From Thermosyntropha lipolytica DSM 11003 (GTDB lineage: Bacteria > Bacillota > Syntrophomonadia > Syntrophomonadales > Syntrophomonadaceae), in NCBI RefSeq assembly GCF_900129805.1, contig NZ_FQWY01000002.1:54942-118941 (forward strand): DNA of 64,000 nucleotides. Reading direction: 5' to 3'. This document shows, one piece after another, positions 1-7,577 of the stretch (position 1 is its first letter; each line of letters opens with the position of its first letter). The notes beneath the pieces were generated by a model. That model searched no databases and was not told the DNA's origin. It was given only the letters and a program-made list of their open reading frames with translations. The position numbers and the translations under genes were made by a program.

Positions 1-1337
1 ATCTAAGTATTCCGGTTGGCCGTTTTAAACCTGATACCTTAAAATACGGCATAGGCTTTGACGGCTCCAATTACGGCTTTGCACCGGTCGAAAAAAGCGA
101 TATGGTATTTATCCCCGACATATCTACCGCCGTATATGACCCTTTCACTGAAGTCCCTACCTTAAGCATGATAGGAGATGTCTATGTTATTGCTCAACCG
201 GAAAACTACCGTTTTGACCAGGATCCCCGGGCAGTAGCTTTCAAAGCTGAAGAATACATGAAATCTACCGGAATAGCTGATGAAATGCGCATAGGTCCTG
301 AATACGAATTTTATGTATTTGATCATGTAAGCTATGAAGCTCTTCCTAACAAAACGGGATTCCGCATCGATGCCGAACAGGCTATCTGGAACAGCGGCAG
401 CAACGAATATCAAAACCTGGGCTATAAAATCCCTTTAAAAGGCGGCTACCATATAACAGCACCTCAGGACGTTCTTTATGATCTGCGCTCCCGTATGAGC
501 ATGTTGTTAGAACAAAACGGTATTCCGGTAAAATACCATCACCATGAAGTAGGCGGCCCCGGACAGATTGAAATCGAAGTTGAATTTGGCCCCATGCGGG
601 AAATGGCAGATAAAACTATGCTGGCCAAGTATCTTATTAAAAATCTTGCCTTTAAGGAAGGAAAAACCGTCACTTTTATGCCCAAGCCTCTCTATGGAGA
701 AGCCGGCAGCGGCTTACATGTACATATGCACCTTTTTAAAGAAGGAAAGCCTATATTCTATGATGAAAACGGTTATGCCGGCTTAAGCCAGGAAGCTATG
801 TATTTTATCGGCGGACTCTTAAAACATGCCCCAGCTGTACTTGCTTTTACCAATCCCAGCACCAATTCCTACAAGCGTTTAGTCCCCGGATATGAAGCAC
901 CAGTAAGCATATGTTTTGCTACCGCCAACCGCAGTGCGGTAATAAGGGTCCCGGCCTATGCCAAATCACCGGAACAAAAACGGTTTGAATTCCGCTCATC
1001 TGATGCTACCTGCAATCCTTATCTGGCATTTTCGGCTATATTAATGGCGGGATTAGACGGCATACAGCAAAAAATTGATCCCGTAGCCGAAGGCTTTGGC
1101 CCTTATGATGTAAATCTTTATAATCTGCCACCTGAAGAACAGGCTAAAATAAAATCTCTTCCCCAATCACTGGATGAAGCTTTAGATGCTCTGGAAAAAG
1201 ACCATGATTTCCTGCTCAAAGGCGGAGTATTCCCGAAACGCCTTATTGAAATCTGGATTGAGGCTAAAAGAAAAGAAGCCCGCAGGGTTAATGATATCCC
1301 TCATCCTATGGAATTTGAAATGTATTACGACCTGTAA
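1..1337 (+). CDS. glnA: Glutamine synthetase type I (5' end outside window)
   Basis: Catalyses ATP-dependent condensation of glutamate and ammonia to glutamine in the cytosol. The reading frame (frame 3) is open from the first bases, reading LSIPVGRFKPDTLKYG before the first internal methionine at 102, so the start lies upstream and about 30 or more residues are missing. Visible family motifs are the beta-grasp segment GIGFDGSNYGF, the metal-binding PEYEFYVF, GGPGQIEIE, the GSGLHVHMH ammonia/glutamate site, the NRSAVIRVP loop and the FEFRSSDATCNPYLAFSA segment. The C-terminus PHPMEFEMYYDL is complete and followed directly by a terminator. I do not see the NLFDP-type adenylylation tyrosine motif, as is normal for Firmicutes enzymes. 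Identity is certain; the subtype is not. Confidence 0.96.
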   Translation, partial: LSIPVGRFKPDTLKYGIGFDGSNYGFAPVEKSDMVFIPDISTAVYDPFTEVPTLSMIGDVYVIAQPENYRFDQDPRAVAFKAEEYMKSTGIADEMRIGPEYEFYVFDHVSYEALPNKTGFRIDAEQAIWNSGSNEYQNLGYKIPLKGGYHITAPQDVLYDLRSRMSMLLEQNGIPVKYHHHEVGGPGQIEIEVEFGPMREMADKTMLAKYLIKNLAFKEGKTVTFMPKPLYGEAGSGLHVHMHLFKEGKPIFYDENGYAGLSQEAMYFIGGLLKHAPAVLAFTNPSTNSYKRLVPGYEAPVSICFATANRSAVIRVPAYAKSPEQKRFEFRSSDATCNPYLAFSAILMAGLDGIQQKIDPVAEGFGPYDVNLYNLPPEEQAKIKSLPQSLDEALDALEKDHDFLLKGGVFPKRLIEIWIEAKRKEARRVNDIPHPMEFEMYYDL

Positions 1338-1342
1338 AAGCC

Positions 1343-1387
1343 AAAACAGGCTAATGCCTGCACTTCAAAAAGCATTAGCCTGTTTTT
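1343..1387. terminator. Bidirectional intrinsic terminator after glnA
   Basis: Perfect 15-bp inverted repeat: arms 1343-1357 and 1372-1386 around a 14-nt loop. A-rich start and T-rich end give a U-tract in both directions, so it can end glnA and the convergent gene ending at 1395. Confidence 0.9.
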
Positions 1388-1394
1388 GGTTAAT

Positions 1395-2108
1395 TTATAT
1401 CTGTAATTTATACTGTATAAACCTCGCTAATCTTTTAAGCCAATTTTCTTGCTGAATACTTCTTTCTCCCTCTATTAACATTAGACCTATATATTCCTGC
1501 ATATTTTCTCCTTTATTACTTATAAATTCCTGCAATTCTTTTGCTTCCTGTTTAAAAACATCCACCTGATTTTTATAACTTTTATCATTTTCGGTAATCT
1601 TTACAGCAACTTCTTCCTGGTTCGAATTAAAAACCAGATATTTGCTGGTACCTAAAAACACAATATTTACTTCGTCAGGTTGTATATCATTAGCTGCAGC
1701 TATTTCATAAAGAACTTTAGATATATTACCTCCTATCATTATAGTTTCCCATTTTCCAGACGACAACCCGGTATGAATCTCGTTTACAACTTTACCTTCA
1801 ACCTGAATAGGAAAGACATAACGATAAGCCTCCCTGGTCTGGGGGATTATCTCTTTTGCGACTACAAACTCCTTTATATCTACCATTTTTATCGGAAAAG
1901 GTTTACCGATTTGCGCCTTTTTAACTTCTTCCGGGCTATTAAAACCAAAATCCTGCCATTTTTCCAGGCACAGATACTTCCAGTCTTTATTCCATTCTTC
2001 CTGCGTAGCTATTGTAGCCTGTTGAGCAGGAGAAATCGCATAACTTATCCCTTTAAATAATAAAAAGAAACCTAAAATTAAAAACAGTACCAAAAATAAC
2101 CGCTTCAT
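1395..2108 (-). CDS. Exported protein of unknown function
   Basis: I do not recognise a family. The product has 237 residues. An N-terminal hydrophobic stretch (MKRLFLVLFLILGFFLL, about residues 1-25) looks like a signal peptide or membrane anchor, and the rest is soluble and charged (WNKDWKYLCLEKWQDF, VDVFKQEAKELQEF). A good AGGAGG site lies 8 nt before the ATG at 2108. It is convergent with glnA and has no minus-strand partner, because an IS remnant begins 36 nt upstream of its start. Its promoter region may therefore have been changed by the insertion. It is likely a real gene because of its length, start context and signal sequence. Confidence 0.7.
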   Translation of the reverse strand: MKRLFLVLFLILGFFLLFKGISYAISPAQQATIATQEEWNKDWKYLCLEKWQDFGFNSPEEVKKAQIGKPFPIKMVDIKEFVVAKEIIPQTREAYRYVFPIQVEGKVVNEIHTGLSSGKWETIMIGGNISKVLYEIAAANDIQPDEVNIVFLGTSKYLVFNSNQEEVAVKITENDKSYKNQVDVFKQEAKELQEFISNKGENMQEYIGLMLIEGERSIQQENWLKRLARFIQYKLQI

Positions 2109-2143
2109 AATTACCCCTCCTAATTGCTATAACTGAAACCTAT

Positions 2144-2537
2144 TTAGCTCCCAAAACCTTTAGAGAAAATCTGTCTAATGTGATAACCTTTAATAAGGAA
2201 ATGGGGGTAGATGTTAATGAGCAGCAAAAACCAGTACAGTGATGAGTTTAAAGAGCAAATTATCAAAAAATGTCAGGAAACAGGTAATGTAGCTACCCAA
2301 GCCCAGCGTTATAATATTTCAACTAATACTATTCATACGCAGTTTGGGATATCTTACTCCTGCTGAATATTATGAACTTCATAAAAAGAATTCTTCTTTA
2401 ACCCAGGTAGCTTAGTATAAGCTTAAAATTAAGCTTAAAATGAGCGCAGAATTAATCTATTATGTATGACAGTAATTTTATGTAATTTTCAAAGAGCTTT
2501 AGATTTAGACAGATTTTTTACATTAATAAGGGGCTAA
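2144..2537 (+). mobile_element. IS3-type element remnant, left copy (internally deleted)
   Basis: Runs from a TTAG...CTGTCTAA end to a CTAA end and is the inverted partner of the remnant at 4274-4795. Both copies share the outer 200 nt (leader plus orfA start) and the inner 160 nt (orfB end plus 3' non-coding end). The left copy has lost everything between mid orfA and the last 20 or so codons of orfB. No 3- or 4-bp target duplication is visible at the ends. Confidence 0.8.
2211..2366 (+). pseudogene. IS3-family orfA fragment (left copy)
   Basis: Starts MLMSSKNQYSDEFKEQIIKK, the helix-turn-helix N-terminus of an IS3-type OrfA, after a GGGGGTAG ribosome site. After about 43 residues the internal deletion joins it out of frame to the end of orfB, and it stops at 2364-2366 (51 codons). 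The residual downstream sequence, read in the other frame, is the orfB tail (FGISYSC versus GYLTPAEYYE in the other copy). It cannot make an active transposase. Confidence 0.75.
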
Positions 2538-2660
2538 GTCGACCAGACCGCCATACGGTATCTTTTGCTTTTCATTGCCGAACTGCTCAAAAAATTCCCC
2601 AGGGTTTATACGCAGTAATTTTGTGTCAAGTTCAATATTGGATTGCTGGCCAACCAGCAT
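2523..2660 (-). CDS. Possible short ORF of unknown function
   Basis: A 45-codon frame starting MLVGQQSNIELDT and containing GEFFEQFGNEKQKIPYGG. It runs through the 82-bp dispersed repeat and stops inside the IS3 end. The related repeat at the right end of the window also opens with MLV and QQSNIELDT in the matching frame but stops five codons later. I see no convincing ribosome site. It may be the start of a truncated gene or chance; I do not recognise it. Confidence 0.2.
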   Translation of the reverse strand: MLVGQQSNIELDTKLLRINPGEFFEQFGNEKQKIPYGGLVDLAPY

Positions 2661-2700
2661 AAATTAGGGCTTTGATGCCTGTTTTAAACTGCGAAATTTG
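2619..2700 (-). repeat. 82-bp dispersed repeat, left copy
   Basis: Read on the minus strand this segment matches 63678-63758 with about three mismatches. The match begins at CAAATTTCGC and ends at GACACAAA, and the flanks differ. Here it forms the last 12 codons of the DsbB/VKOR-like gene, so that gene's original 3' end was replaced. It may be the end of an unidentified mobile element. Confidence 0.75.
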
Positions 2701-3071
2701 GGTGATATAACTAATTCGGTTGTTACTGCTATAAATACCAGATAATAAAAGATTTCTGAGGTGAAACAAAGCCAGCAAATGCTCCAACCGCCTGTTGCTT
2801 GGATATTCATCAATGCGGATGATATTACTGCAGAAACCCCAGCTGTCACAATACAAACAATTCTAATCACCTTCCACTTTTTTCCCATCATGTATAACCC
2901 CAAAATTACACAGGCTCCTACAAGTGATAGTAATGATAATATCAAATGTGTTGTTTTCAGGCCTGCATTACATGTCGGGCAAATAGGTGTAGACAACACC
3001 CATTTGTCAATAAATACGAATATCGAAATAGCCAAGTTGCTGTAAATCAACCCTAAAACGATTTTTCTCAT
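2664..3071 (-). CDS. DsbB/VKOR-like four-helix membrane thiol oxidoreductase (bacteriocin operon)
   Basis: Small polytopic membrane protein starting MRKIVLGLIYSNLAIS, with about four hydrophobic helices. A CPTC motif follows helix 1 and an ICWLC motif sits at the start of helix 4. Paired cysteines in a four-helix bundle are the hallmark of DsbB and VKOR quinone-linked disulfide-forming enzymes. The start at 3071 is chosen because its ATG overlaps the stop of the preceding gene (ATGA, 3068-3071); a longer frame to 3149 exists. The last residues (PKFRSLKQASKP) are encoded by the dispersed repeat, so the natural C-terminus is lost, though all helices remain. Next to an eight-cysteine secreted peptide, a role in disulfide formation is attractive. 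An immunity role is the main alternative. Family assignment is by motif only. Confidence 0.55.
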   Translation of the reverse strand: MRKIVLGLIYSNLAISIFVFIDKWVLSTPICPTCNAGLKTTHLILSLLSLVGACVILGLYMMGKKWKVIRIVCIVTAGVSAVISSALMNIQATGGWSICWLCFTSEIFYYLVFIAVTTELVISPKFRSLKQASKP

Positions 3072-3265
3072 TTTATTACCCCCATATAGACTAATAAGGG
3101 AAGTATAAGTTTTAATAGAGCTATTATGATTGCCAAACCCAACATCCACCAGCCAAATATTCTTAAATAGCCTTCGTCTTTTAATTGAGCTGCCTTCTTA
3201 AGATTGTATAACCCTGCTAAAAGCAATGTTACTACGGCAAGAAAATCAAAAATATATTTTAACAT
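3068..3265 (-). CDS. Small two-helix membrane protein of bacteriocin operon
   Basis: A 65-residue protein with two hydrophobic helices (about residues 3-22 and 36-60) separated by a short charged loop, LKKAAQLKDEGYLR. It begins 10 nt after the bacteriocin precursor stop, behind a GGTAGGTGAG ribosome site, and its stop overlaps the next start by 4 nt, so all three genes are translationally linked. I recognise no family. Position and topology fit an immunity or accessory protein of a bacteriocin system, which is inference. Confidence 0.6.
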   Translation of the reverse strand: MLKYIFDFLAVVTLLLAGLYNLKKAAQLKDEGYLRIFGWWMLGLAIIIALLKLILPLLVYMGVIK

Positions 3266-3275
3266 CTTATCTCAC

Positions 3276-4043
3276 CTACCAGCATTGCCCAAAACAATAT
3301 GTTACGGTTCCTACAAGGACCACTTCTGCTGCTTTAAGACAAAGCAGACAAGCAGCACCCGCAGTGCCAATACATATAGCAGAACATGCAACACTTAGAG
3401 CTGTAATTGCCCATGCAGGGACGCCCATCCCTGCTAAACATGAGTTAAAGCAGGACCAGAATCCAGCTGCTATAGCGGTCTTAATCGTTAAAAAACTGGC
3501 TGCAAAACCAGATGCATTGGCATCTTGATTTTTATACTCTAGAATCTTGCTCAGATCTTGTCCTACACCGGATGAATCAATTTTTTCAGCATTAAGAATC
3601 TTGCCATTCTCTAAAATGTTGGCTGTAACTGTAGAGTCGCTAGTTTTAGCAACGAATTGGTAAATTCCATCCTCAAGTTTATTAAACTTGAATAACACTG
3701 CTTCTTTTTGCTGGCAGTCTTTATCAAAGAACACGGTATAGGAACTGTATTGATATCCAGTATTATCATTAATCGGGATTCTAACAGCATAGACTGAACC
3801 GTTTTCTTCCGGGAACTGCTTTACGACAACGTTGTCTGTATTAAAGGCATACTTAGCTTGCATCTCTTTAAACTTGCCGTCTTGCATGACTTTATCTCGC
3901 AGGTCATTCTGTATCTCTACTGAGACATTGGATAAGCTCCCTTCCTTTAGTGCTTTTGCCGCAGCGTTGCCTACAAATCCCGGGGTCATTAGTAAACATG
4001 AGACTAAGATTATCGATATAAGTTTTCTGAAATTTATATTCAT
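3276..4043 (-). CDS. Secreted precursor with C-terminal eight-cysteine bacteriocin-like domain
   Basis: 255 residues. Residues 1-29 are a Sec signal (MNINFRKLISIILVSCLLMT, cut near NAAAKA). Residues 30-185 form a soluble pro-region with beta character (VYAVRIPINDNTGYQYSSYT). The last 65 residues are a hydrophobic, glycine/alanine-rich module with cysteines at 198, 202, 220, 224, 232, 235, 250 and 254: CX3C, CX3C, CX2C, CX3C. This layout resembles the C-terminal peptide of halocin C8 and its bacterial relatives, where the peptide is cut from a long precursor whose N-terminal part can act as the immunity protein. Start at 4043 follows a GGAGGTG site. It heads a three-gene operon. The bacteriocin assignment rests on architecture, not on a database match. 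Confidence 0.65.
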   Translation of the reverse strand: MNINFRKLISIILVSCLLMTPGFVGNAAAKALKEGSLSNVSVEIQNDLRDKVMQDGKFKEMQAKYAFNTDNVVVKQFPEENGSVYAVRIPINDNTGYQYSSYTVFFDKDCQQKEAVLFKFNKLEDGIYQFVAKTSDSTVTANILENGKILNAEKIDSSGVGQDLSKILEYKNQDANASGFAASFLTIKTAIAAGFWSCFNSCLAGMGVPAWAITALSVACSAICIGTAGAACLLCLKAAEVVLVGTVTYCFGQCW

Positions 4044-4068
4044 ATATTACACCTCCATTAAACAATTA

Positions 4069-4112
4069 ATCTGACGAGTTAATCAAGTAAACCTTCATAA
4101 GGTTCATCAGAT
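4069..4112. promoter_or_regulatory. Nested inverted repeats upstream of bacteriocin operon
   Basis: Outer 9-bp arms 4069-4077 and 4104-4112 (one G/A mismatch) enclose a perfect inner hairpin AACCTT-CAT-AAGGTT at 4090-4104, only 26 nt before the precursor start. It could be an operator or a leader RNA fold. No clear -35/-10 pair could be assigned. Confidence 0.4.
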
Positions 4113-4383
4113 AAACAAAGCAAATCTGTAAATGTTCCGGTATTTAGAGACTTTAGGGGCAACCATCCGGGTAACCCTACCTGAAAAAGAGCAATTTCGG
4201 CTATAAGAAAGAAGGGTAGAGGTCTGGACTAGGTTGGATGGAGTCTTAGGGTTGCAAATTCTGTTCTCTCGCCTTAGCCCCTTATTAATGTAAAAAATCT
4301 GTCTAAATCTAAAGCTCTTTGAAAATTACATGAAATTACTGTCATGCATAATAGATTAATTCCGCGATCATTTTAAGCTTATA

Positions 4384-4530
4384 TTAAGCTACCTGAGTTA
4401 AAGCAGACTTCTTTTTATCAAATTCATAATATTCAGCAGGAGTAAGATATCCCAAACTACCATGTATTCTCCGATGGTTGTAATATTCTAGGTACTGGCT
4501 TACTATTTCATATGCTTCTCTGGCCCGTTA
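4384..4530 (-). pseudogene. IS3-family orfB 3' fragment
   Basis: In the frame next to orfA the sequence reads REAYEIVSQYLEYYNHRRIH followed by GYLTPAEYYEF and ends ALTQVA-stop at 4384-4386. This is the typical C-terminus of an IS3-type DDE transposase (YNhrRiHgslGYltPaeYye). The N-terminal and central parts are deleted. Confidence 0.75.
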
Positions 4531-4727
4531 TCAGTTCTTACTATTTCTGCTTTAGGCAAAGTCTTTACAGATCCGGTTTGGCGATATTTTTTAATCCAGG
4601 TATGGATAGTATTAGTTGAAATATTATAACGCCGGGCTTGGGTAGCTACATTACCTGTTTCCCCACATTTTTTGATAATTTGCTCTTTAAACTCATCACT
4701 ATACTGGTTTTTGCTGCTCATTAACAT
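4503..4727 (-). pseudogene. IS3-family orfA/orfB fusion fragment (right copy)
   Basis: 74 codons. The N-terminal 55 residues are an OrfA helix-turn-helix (MLMSSKNQYSDEFKEQIIKK, then NTIHTWIKKYRQTG). The end EIVRTDNGPE comes from the second aspartate motif of an rve-type orfB, joined by deletion, and then runs out of frame. Decayed and not functional. Confidence 0.7.
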
Positions 4728-4795
4728 CTACCCCCATTTCCTTATTAAAGGTTATCACATTAGACAGATTTTCTCTAAAGGTTTTGGGGGGCTAA

Positions 4796-5262
4796 ATAGA
4801 CTAACGGCACAAGCACCTTAACATTAAATGTCTTGGTGTGGCAGCCCTATAGAATTCTACAAATACCATAAGTTTTACACCGTTTATCGCTGGTTTCCTA
4901 TGATCGCAAAGGCTTTTGGTCAACAAAACCAATAAATTGCTTTGCTTTAATTAACCCAACCTGTGGAGGGATTCCAAAAGGTGAAACTAAAATTCGGATA
5001 ATGGTTGGTAGGAAATGTATCAGAACTATGCCACCAAGAACTGGCAATAGCTTTTAAAGGGTAGTTTGAGTAAATTAGCTTTTTAGCAAATAAATCAATC
5101 CCCCTTTCATATTAGATTAATTTTTTTCCTATAAATTGCCACCAATTCTAAAATACAAAAAGAAAAAAATCAATATCCTGGGAATAAATGGTATAATTTT
5201 GAACTTAAATAACACCTTTTCAGGTATAACCAGTAAAAAAATCAACTTTTTAACAAAAAACA
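4796..5262. other. Intergenic stretch without an identified gene
   Basis: About 470 nt between the IS remnant and the accA terminator. A short plus-strand frame near 5000-5060 reads LVGNVSELCHQELAIAFKG and then stops, which might be another decayed transposase tail, but I cannot support it. The last 150 nt are AT-rich. No RNA gene is recognised. Confidence 0.4.
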
Positions 5263-5309
5263 AAAAAGTCAATTTCAGGTCTTGCCCTTCAACCTGAAAC
5301 CGACTTTTG
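5263..5309 (-). terminator. Intrinsic terminator of the fab-acc operon
   Basis: Two-part stem: AAAAGTC (5264-5270) pairs with GACTTTT (5302-5308), and TTTCAGGT pairs with ACCTGAAA inside. On the minus strand it is followed by a T-rich tract. It lies 15 nt past the accA stop. Confidence 0.85.
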
Positions 5310-5323
5310 CAATAAAATAAATA

Positions 5324-6277
5324 TCAAAACTTCAAAACTGTCATTTTCCTTAATCTCTCATAACGCCTCTTTACCAGTTCTTCTGAAGTTAAACTTAAAA
5401 GCTCTTCTAAAGCTTCCCTTATACATTTTTTCATAATATCCGCTGTTTCTTCTAAATCCTGATTAGCCCCCCCTACCGGCTCAGGTATAATATCATCTAT
5501 AATGCCGAAAGCCTTAAGATCATCGGCAGTAAGCTTTAAAGCTCCCGCCATTTTTTCTACTTCATCAAGGCTTTTCCACAGGATAGACGCACTGGCTTCC
5601 GGGGAAGCTACGGAAAAAACAGAGTTAGAAAGCATAAAAAGCTTATCCCCTACTGCCAGGGCTAAAGCTCCGCCGCTTCCACCTTCTCCGATAACTATGC
5701 TTATAATCGGTACTTTAAGCCCGGACAGCAGCATTAAGTTCTCGGCAATTGCCCAGGCCTGTCCCCTTTCTTCAGCTCCTACCCCGGGATAAGCCCCGGG
5801 AGTATCTATAAAAGTTATTACCGGCCGCCTGAATTTTTCAGCCTGTAAAAACAGCCTTTTAGCTTTGCGGAAACCTTCCGGATGCGGCATTCCAAAATTG
5901 CGTTCGATATTTTCTTTGGTGTTTTTGCCTTTTTGATGGCCTACCACCGTCACCGGGATACCCTCAAAAAAGGCTATACCCCCTATAATAGCTTTATCAT
6001 CGCCAAAAGTGCGGTCCCCATGCAGTTCAACAAAATCAGTAAAAATTTCCTCTATATACTGCCGGCAGGAAGGCCTGTCCACCTGACGGCTTAAAACCAC
6101 CTTTTCCCAGGGGCTTAAATTGGAGTACCTTTCCTCTTTGAGCCTTTCAATTTTTGCTTCGAGAAGTTTAATTTCTTTGTCCAGATTAAAACCAGTAGAA
6201 GCTGAAATGTTTTTTAATTCATTAAGTTTATTTAAAAGGTTCTCATGCTGTTCCTCAAACTGAAACTTTTTGCTCAT
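5324..6277 (-). CDS. accA: Acetyl-CoA carboxylase carboxyltransferase subunit alpha
   Basis: Alpha half of the carboxyltransferase that moves CO2 from carboxybiotin to acetyl-CoA, giving malonyl-CoA. 317 residues, normal length. Residues 1-80 are the coiled-coil N-terminal part (KLNELKNISASTGFNLDKEI). The crotonase-fold core has DTPGAYPGVGAEERGQ and the oxyanion segment GEGGSGGALAL. The start at 6277 follows AAGGAGG and lies 23 nt inside the end of accD, as is usual for this coupled pair. Last gene of the fatty acid operon. The biotin carrier and biotin carboxylase genes (accB, accC) are not in this operon and must be elsewhere. Confidence 0.95.
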   Translation of the reverse strand: MSKKFQFEEQHENLLNKLNELKNISASTGFNLDKEIKLLEAKIERLKEERYSNLSPWEKVVLSRQVDRPSCRQYIEEIFTDFVELHGDRTFGDDKAIIGGIAFFEGIPVTVVGHQKGKNTKENIERNFGMPHPEGFRKAKRLFLQAEKFRRPVITFIDTPGAYPGVGAEERGQAWAIAENLMLLSGLKVPIISIVIGEGGSGGALALAVGDKLFMLSNSVFSVASPEASASILWKSLDEVEKMAGALKLTADDLKAFGIIDDIIPEPVGGANQDLEETADIMKKCIREALEELLSLTSEELVKRRYERLRKMTVLKF

Positions 6278-7136
6278 ATTTTCCTCCTTGATGGAGCTTT
6301 AAAAGCTTAATAAGTAGATCTCTGATTTCGTTTCTCTTTACTACCATATCAATCATGCCATGTTCCAACAGGAATTCTGCCTGCTGAAACCCCTCCGGCA
6401 GTTCCTGCCTTATCGTCTGTTTTATTACCCGCGGCCCGGTAAAACCGATTAAAGCCTTAGGCTCAGCAATAATAATATCAGCCAGGGCAGCAAAGCTGGC
6501 TGCTACTCCCCCGGTAGTAGGATGAGTCATGATTGATATATAAAGCAAACCAGCCTTATGCAGCCTTTCTATCACCGCACTGGTTCTGGCCATCTGCATA
6601 AGGGAAAACATGCCTTCCTGGATGCGGGCACCGCCTGAGGCAGTGCATAAAACCAAAGGCAGCCTCTCTTTAAGCGCTCTTTCCCCTGCCCGAAGTATTT
6701 TTTCCCCCACCACAGAGCCCATACTTCCCATAGCAAAGCGGGAATCCATAACCCCTAATATTACCTTGTATCCTCCTATACTAGCCTTGCCTGTAATTAC
6801 CGCCTCATTAAGCCCTGATTTCTCCCGGGCTTCTTTAAGTTTTAAATCATAATCCGGGAAACACAAGATATTAAAAGAAATAAGTTCCTTATCAAACTCT
6901 TCCCAACTGCCTTCATCGACCAGCAGTTCTATCCTTTCCGGCGCACTAAGGAGATAATGATAGCCACATTCCGGGCAAACCCGGCAATTTTGGCTTAAAA
7001 CTTCCTGGTCAACCCTTGCCCCACAGGAAGGACATGCTTCCCCCCCTGCGGTGCTTTTTTCACGATCAAAAACCTTATTACCAGCCGGGTGTACTACATA
7101 ATATTTTTTCCTATCTGTCCATCCTTTTTTAAACAT
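6255..7136 (-). CDS. accD: Acetyl-CoA carboxylase carboxyltransferase subunit beta
   Basis: Beta half of carboxyltransferase, 293 residues. An N-terminal four-cysteine zinc ribbon (CPSCGARV, then CRVCPECGYHYL, about residues 35-58) is followed by the crotonase-like domain with VLCTASGGARIQEG and HPTTGGVAASFA. It overlaps accA by 23 nt and sits 13 nt downstream of fabZ. The zinc ribbon is intact; in other bacteria it is linked to nucleic acid binding and CT regulation. Confidence 0.95.
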   Translation of the reverse strand: MFKKGWTDRKKYYVVHPAGNKVFDREKSTAGGEACPSCGARVDQEVLSQNCRVCPECGYHYLLSAPERIELLVDEGSWEEFDKELISFNILCFPDYDLKLKEAREKSGLNEAVITGKASIGGYKVILGVMDSRFAMGSMGSVVGEKILRAGERALKERLPLVLCTASGGARIQEGMFSLMQMARTSAVIERLHKAGLLYISIMTHPTTGGVAASFAALADIIIAEPKALIGFTGPRVIKQTIRQELPEGFQQAEFLLEHGMIDMVVKRNEIRDLLIKLLKLHQGGKYEQKVSV

Positions 7137-7149
7137 ATTTCATCTGCCT

Positions 7150-7569
7150 TCAAGATAAGGCAAACAGGAACTCACCTCCACAAACAGGTTTGCCATTAAG
7201 GCTTATACTTCCTTTAGCCTTGCCTATACTACCTTTTACTGTAATTAATTCTGCAGTAATAAAGAGGACATCTCCCGGCACTATTCTCTGCTTGAAGCGA
7301 AATTTATCAACTCCAGCCAAAAAAGCAAGTTTCCCCTTATACCTTTCATCACTCAAAAGAGCAATCGCTCCTACCTGGGCTACCGCCTCTATCATCAAAA
7401 CCCCGGGCATAACCGGATTTCCCGGGAAATGTCCGGCAAAAAAAGGTTCATTAACAGTCACATTTTTAACCCCCACCGCTTTTTCGCCTGGATGGAGTTC
7501 CACAATCTTATCTACCAGCAAAAACGGATAACGGTGAGGTATTATTTTCATAATTTCTTCTATATGCAT
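7150..7569 (-). CDS. fabZ: 3-hydroxyacyl-ACP dehydratase FabZ
   Basis: Dehydrates 3-hydroxyacyl-ACP to trans-2-enoyl-ACP in the elongation cycle. 139 residues with a single hotdog domain. The signature [11 protein letters not shown] and the active-site helix [17 protein letters not shown] with its histidine are clear, followed by [12 protein letters not shown]. It starts 8 nt after the fabF stop and precedes accD. No FabA-type isomerase is visible in the window, so the source of unsaturated fatty acids is unknown here. Confidence 0.94.
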   Translation of the reverse strand: MHIEEIMKIIPHRYPFLLVDKIVELHPGEKAVGVKNVTVNEPFFAGHFPGNPVMPGVLMIEAVAQVGAIALLSDERYKGKLAFLAGVDKFRFKQRIVPGDVLFITAELITVKGSIGKAKGSISLNGKPVCGGEFLFALS

Positions 7570-7577
7570 AAAATCAC

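Larger units (their letters stand above)
4274..4795 (-). mobile_element. IS3-type element remnant, right copy (internally deleted)
   Basis: Inverted relative to the left copy, so the orfA ends point outward. It runs from TTAGCCCC at 4274 to GGGGCTAA at 4795. It keeps more of orfA than the left copy, but orfA joins directly to the DNGPE segment and tail of orfB, so the central DDE catalytic region is gone. The two remnants could act as composite-transposon ends only if transposase came from elsewhere. Confidence 0.8.

Noticed and set aside
162..413. Minus-strand ORF of 83 codons inside glnA
   Set aside because: Shadow of the glutamine synthetase gene; no ribosome site and no family-like sequence.
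2632..2856. Minus-strand ORF of 74 codons overlapping the VKOR-like gene
   Set aside because: Out-of-frame shadow of the membrane protein and the dispersed repeat; no start signal.
2144..4795. Target site duplication flanking the composite structure
   Set aside because: Flanking triplets (TAT before 2144, ATA after 4795) are not identical, so no duplication can be claimed.
4997..5060. Possible transposase tail (LVGNVSELCHQELAIAFKG)
   Set aside because: Too short and without a recognisable family motif; only mentioned in the intergenic entry.
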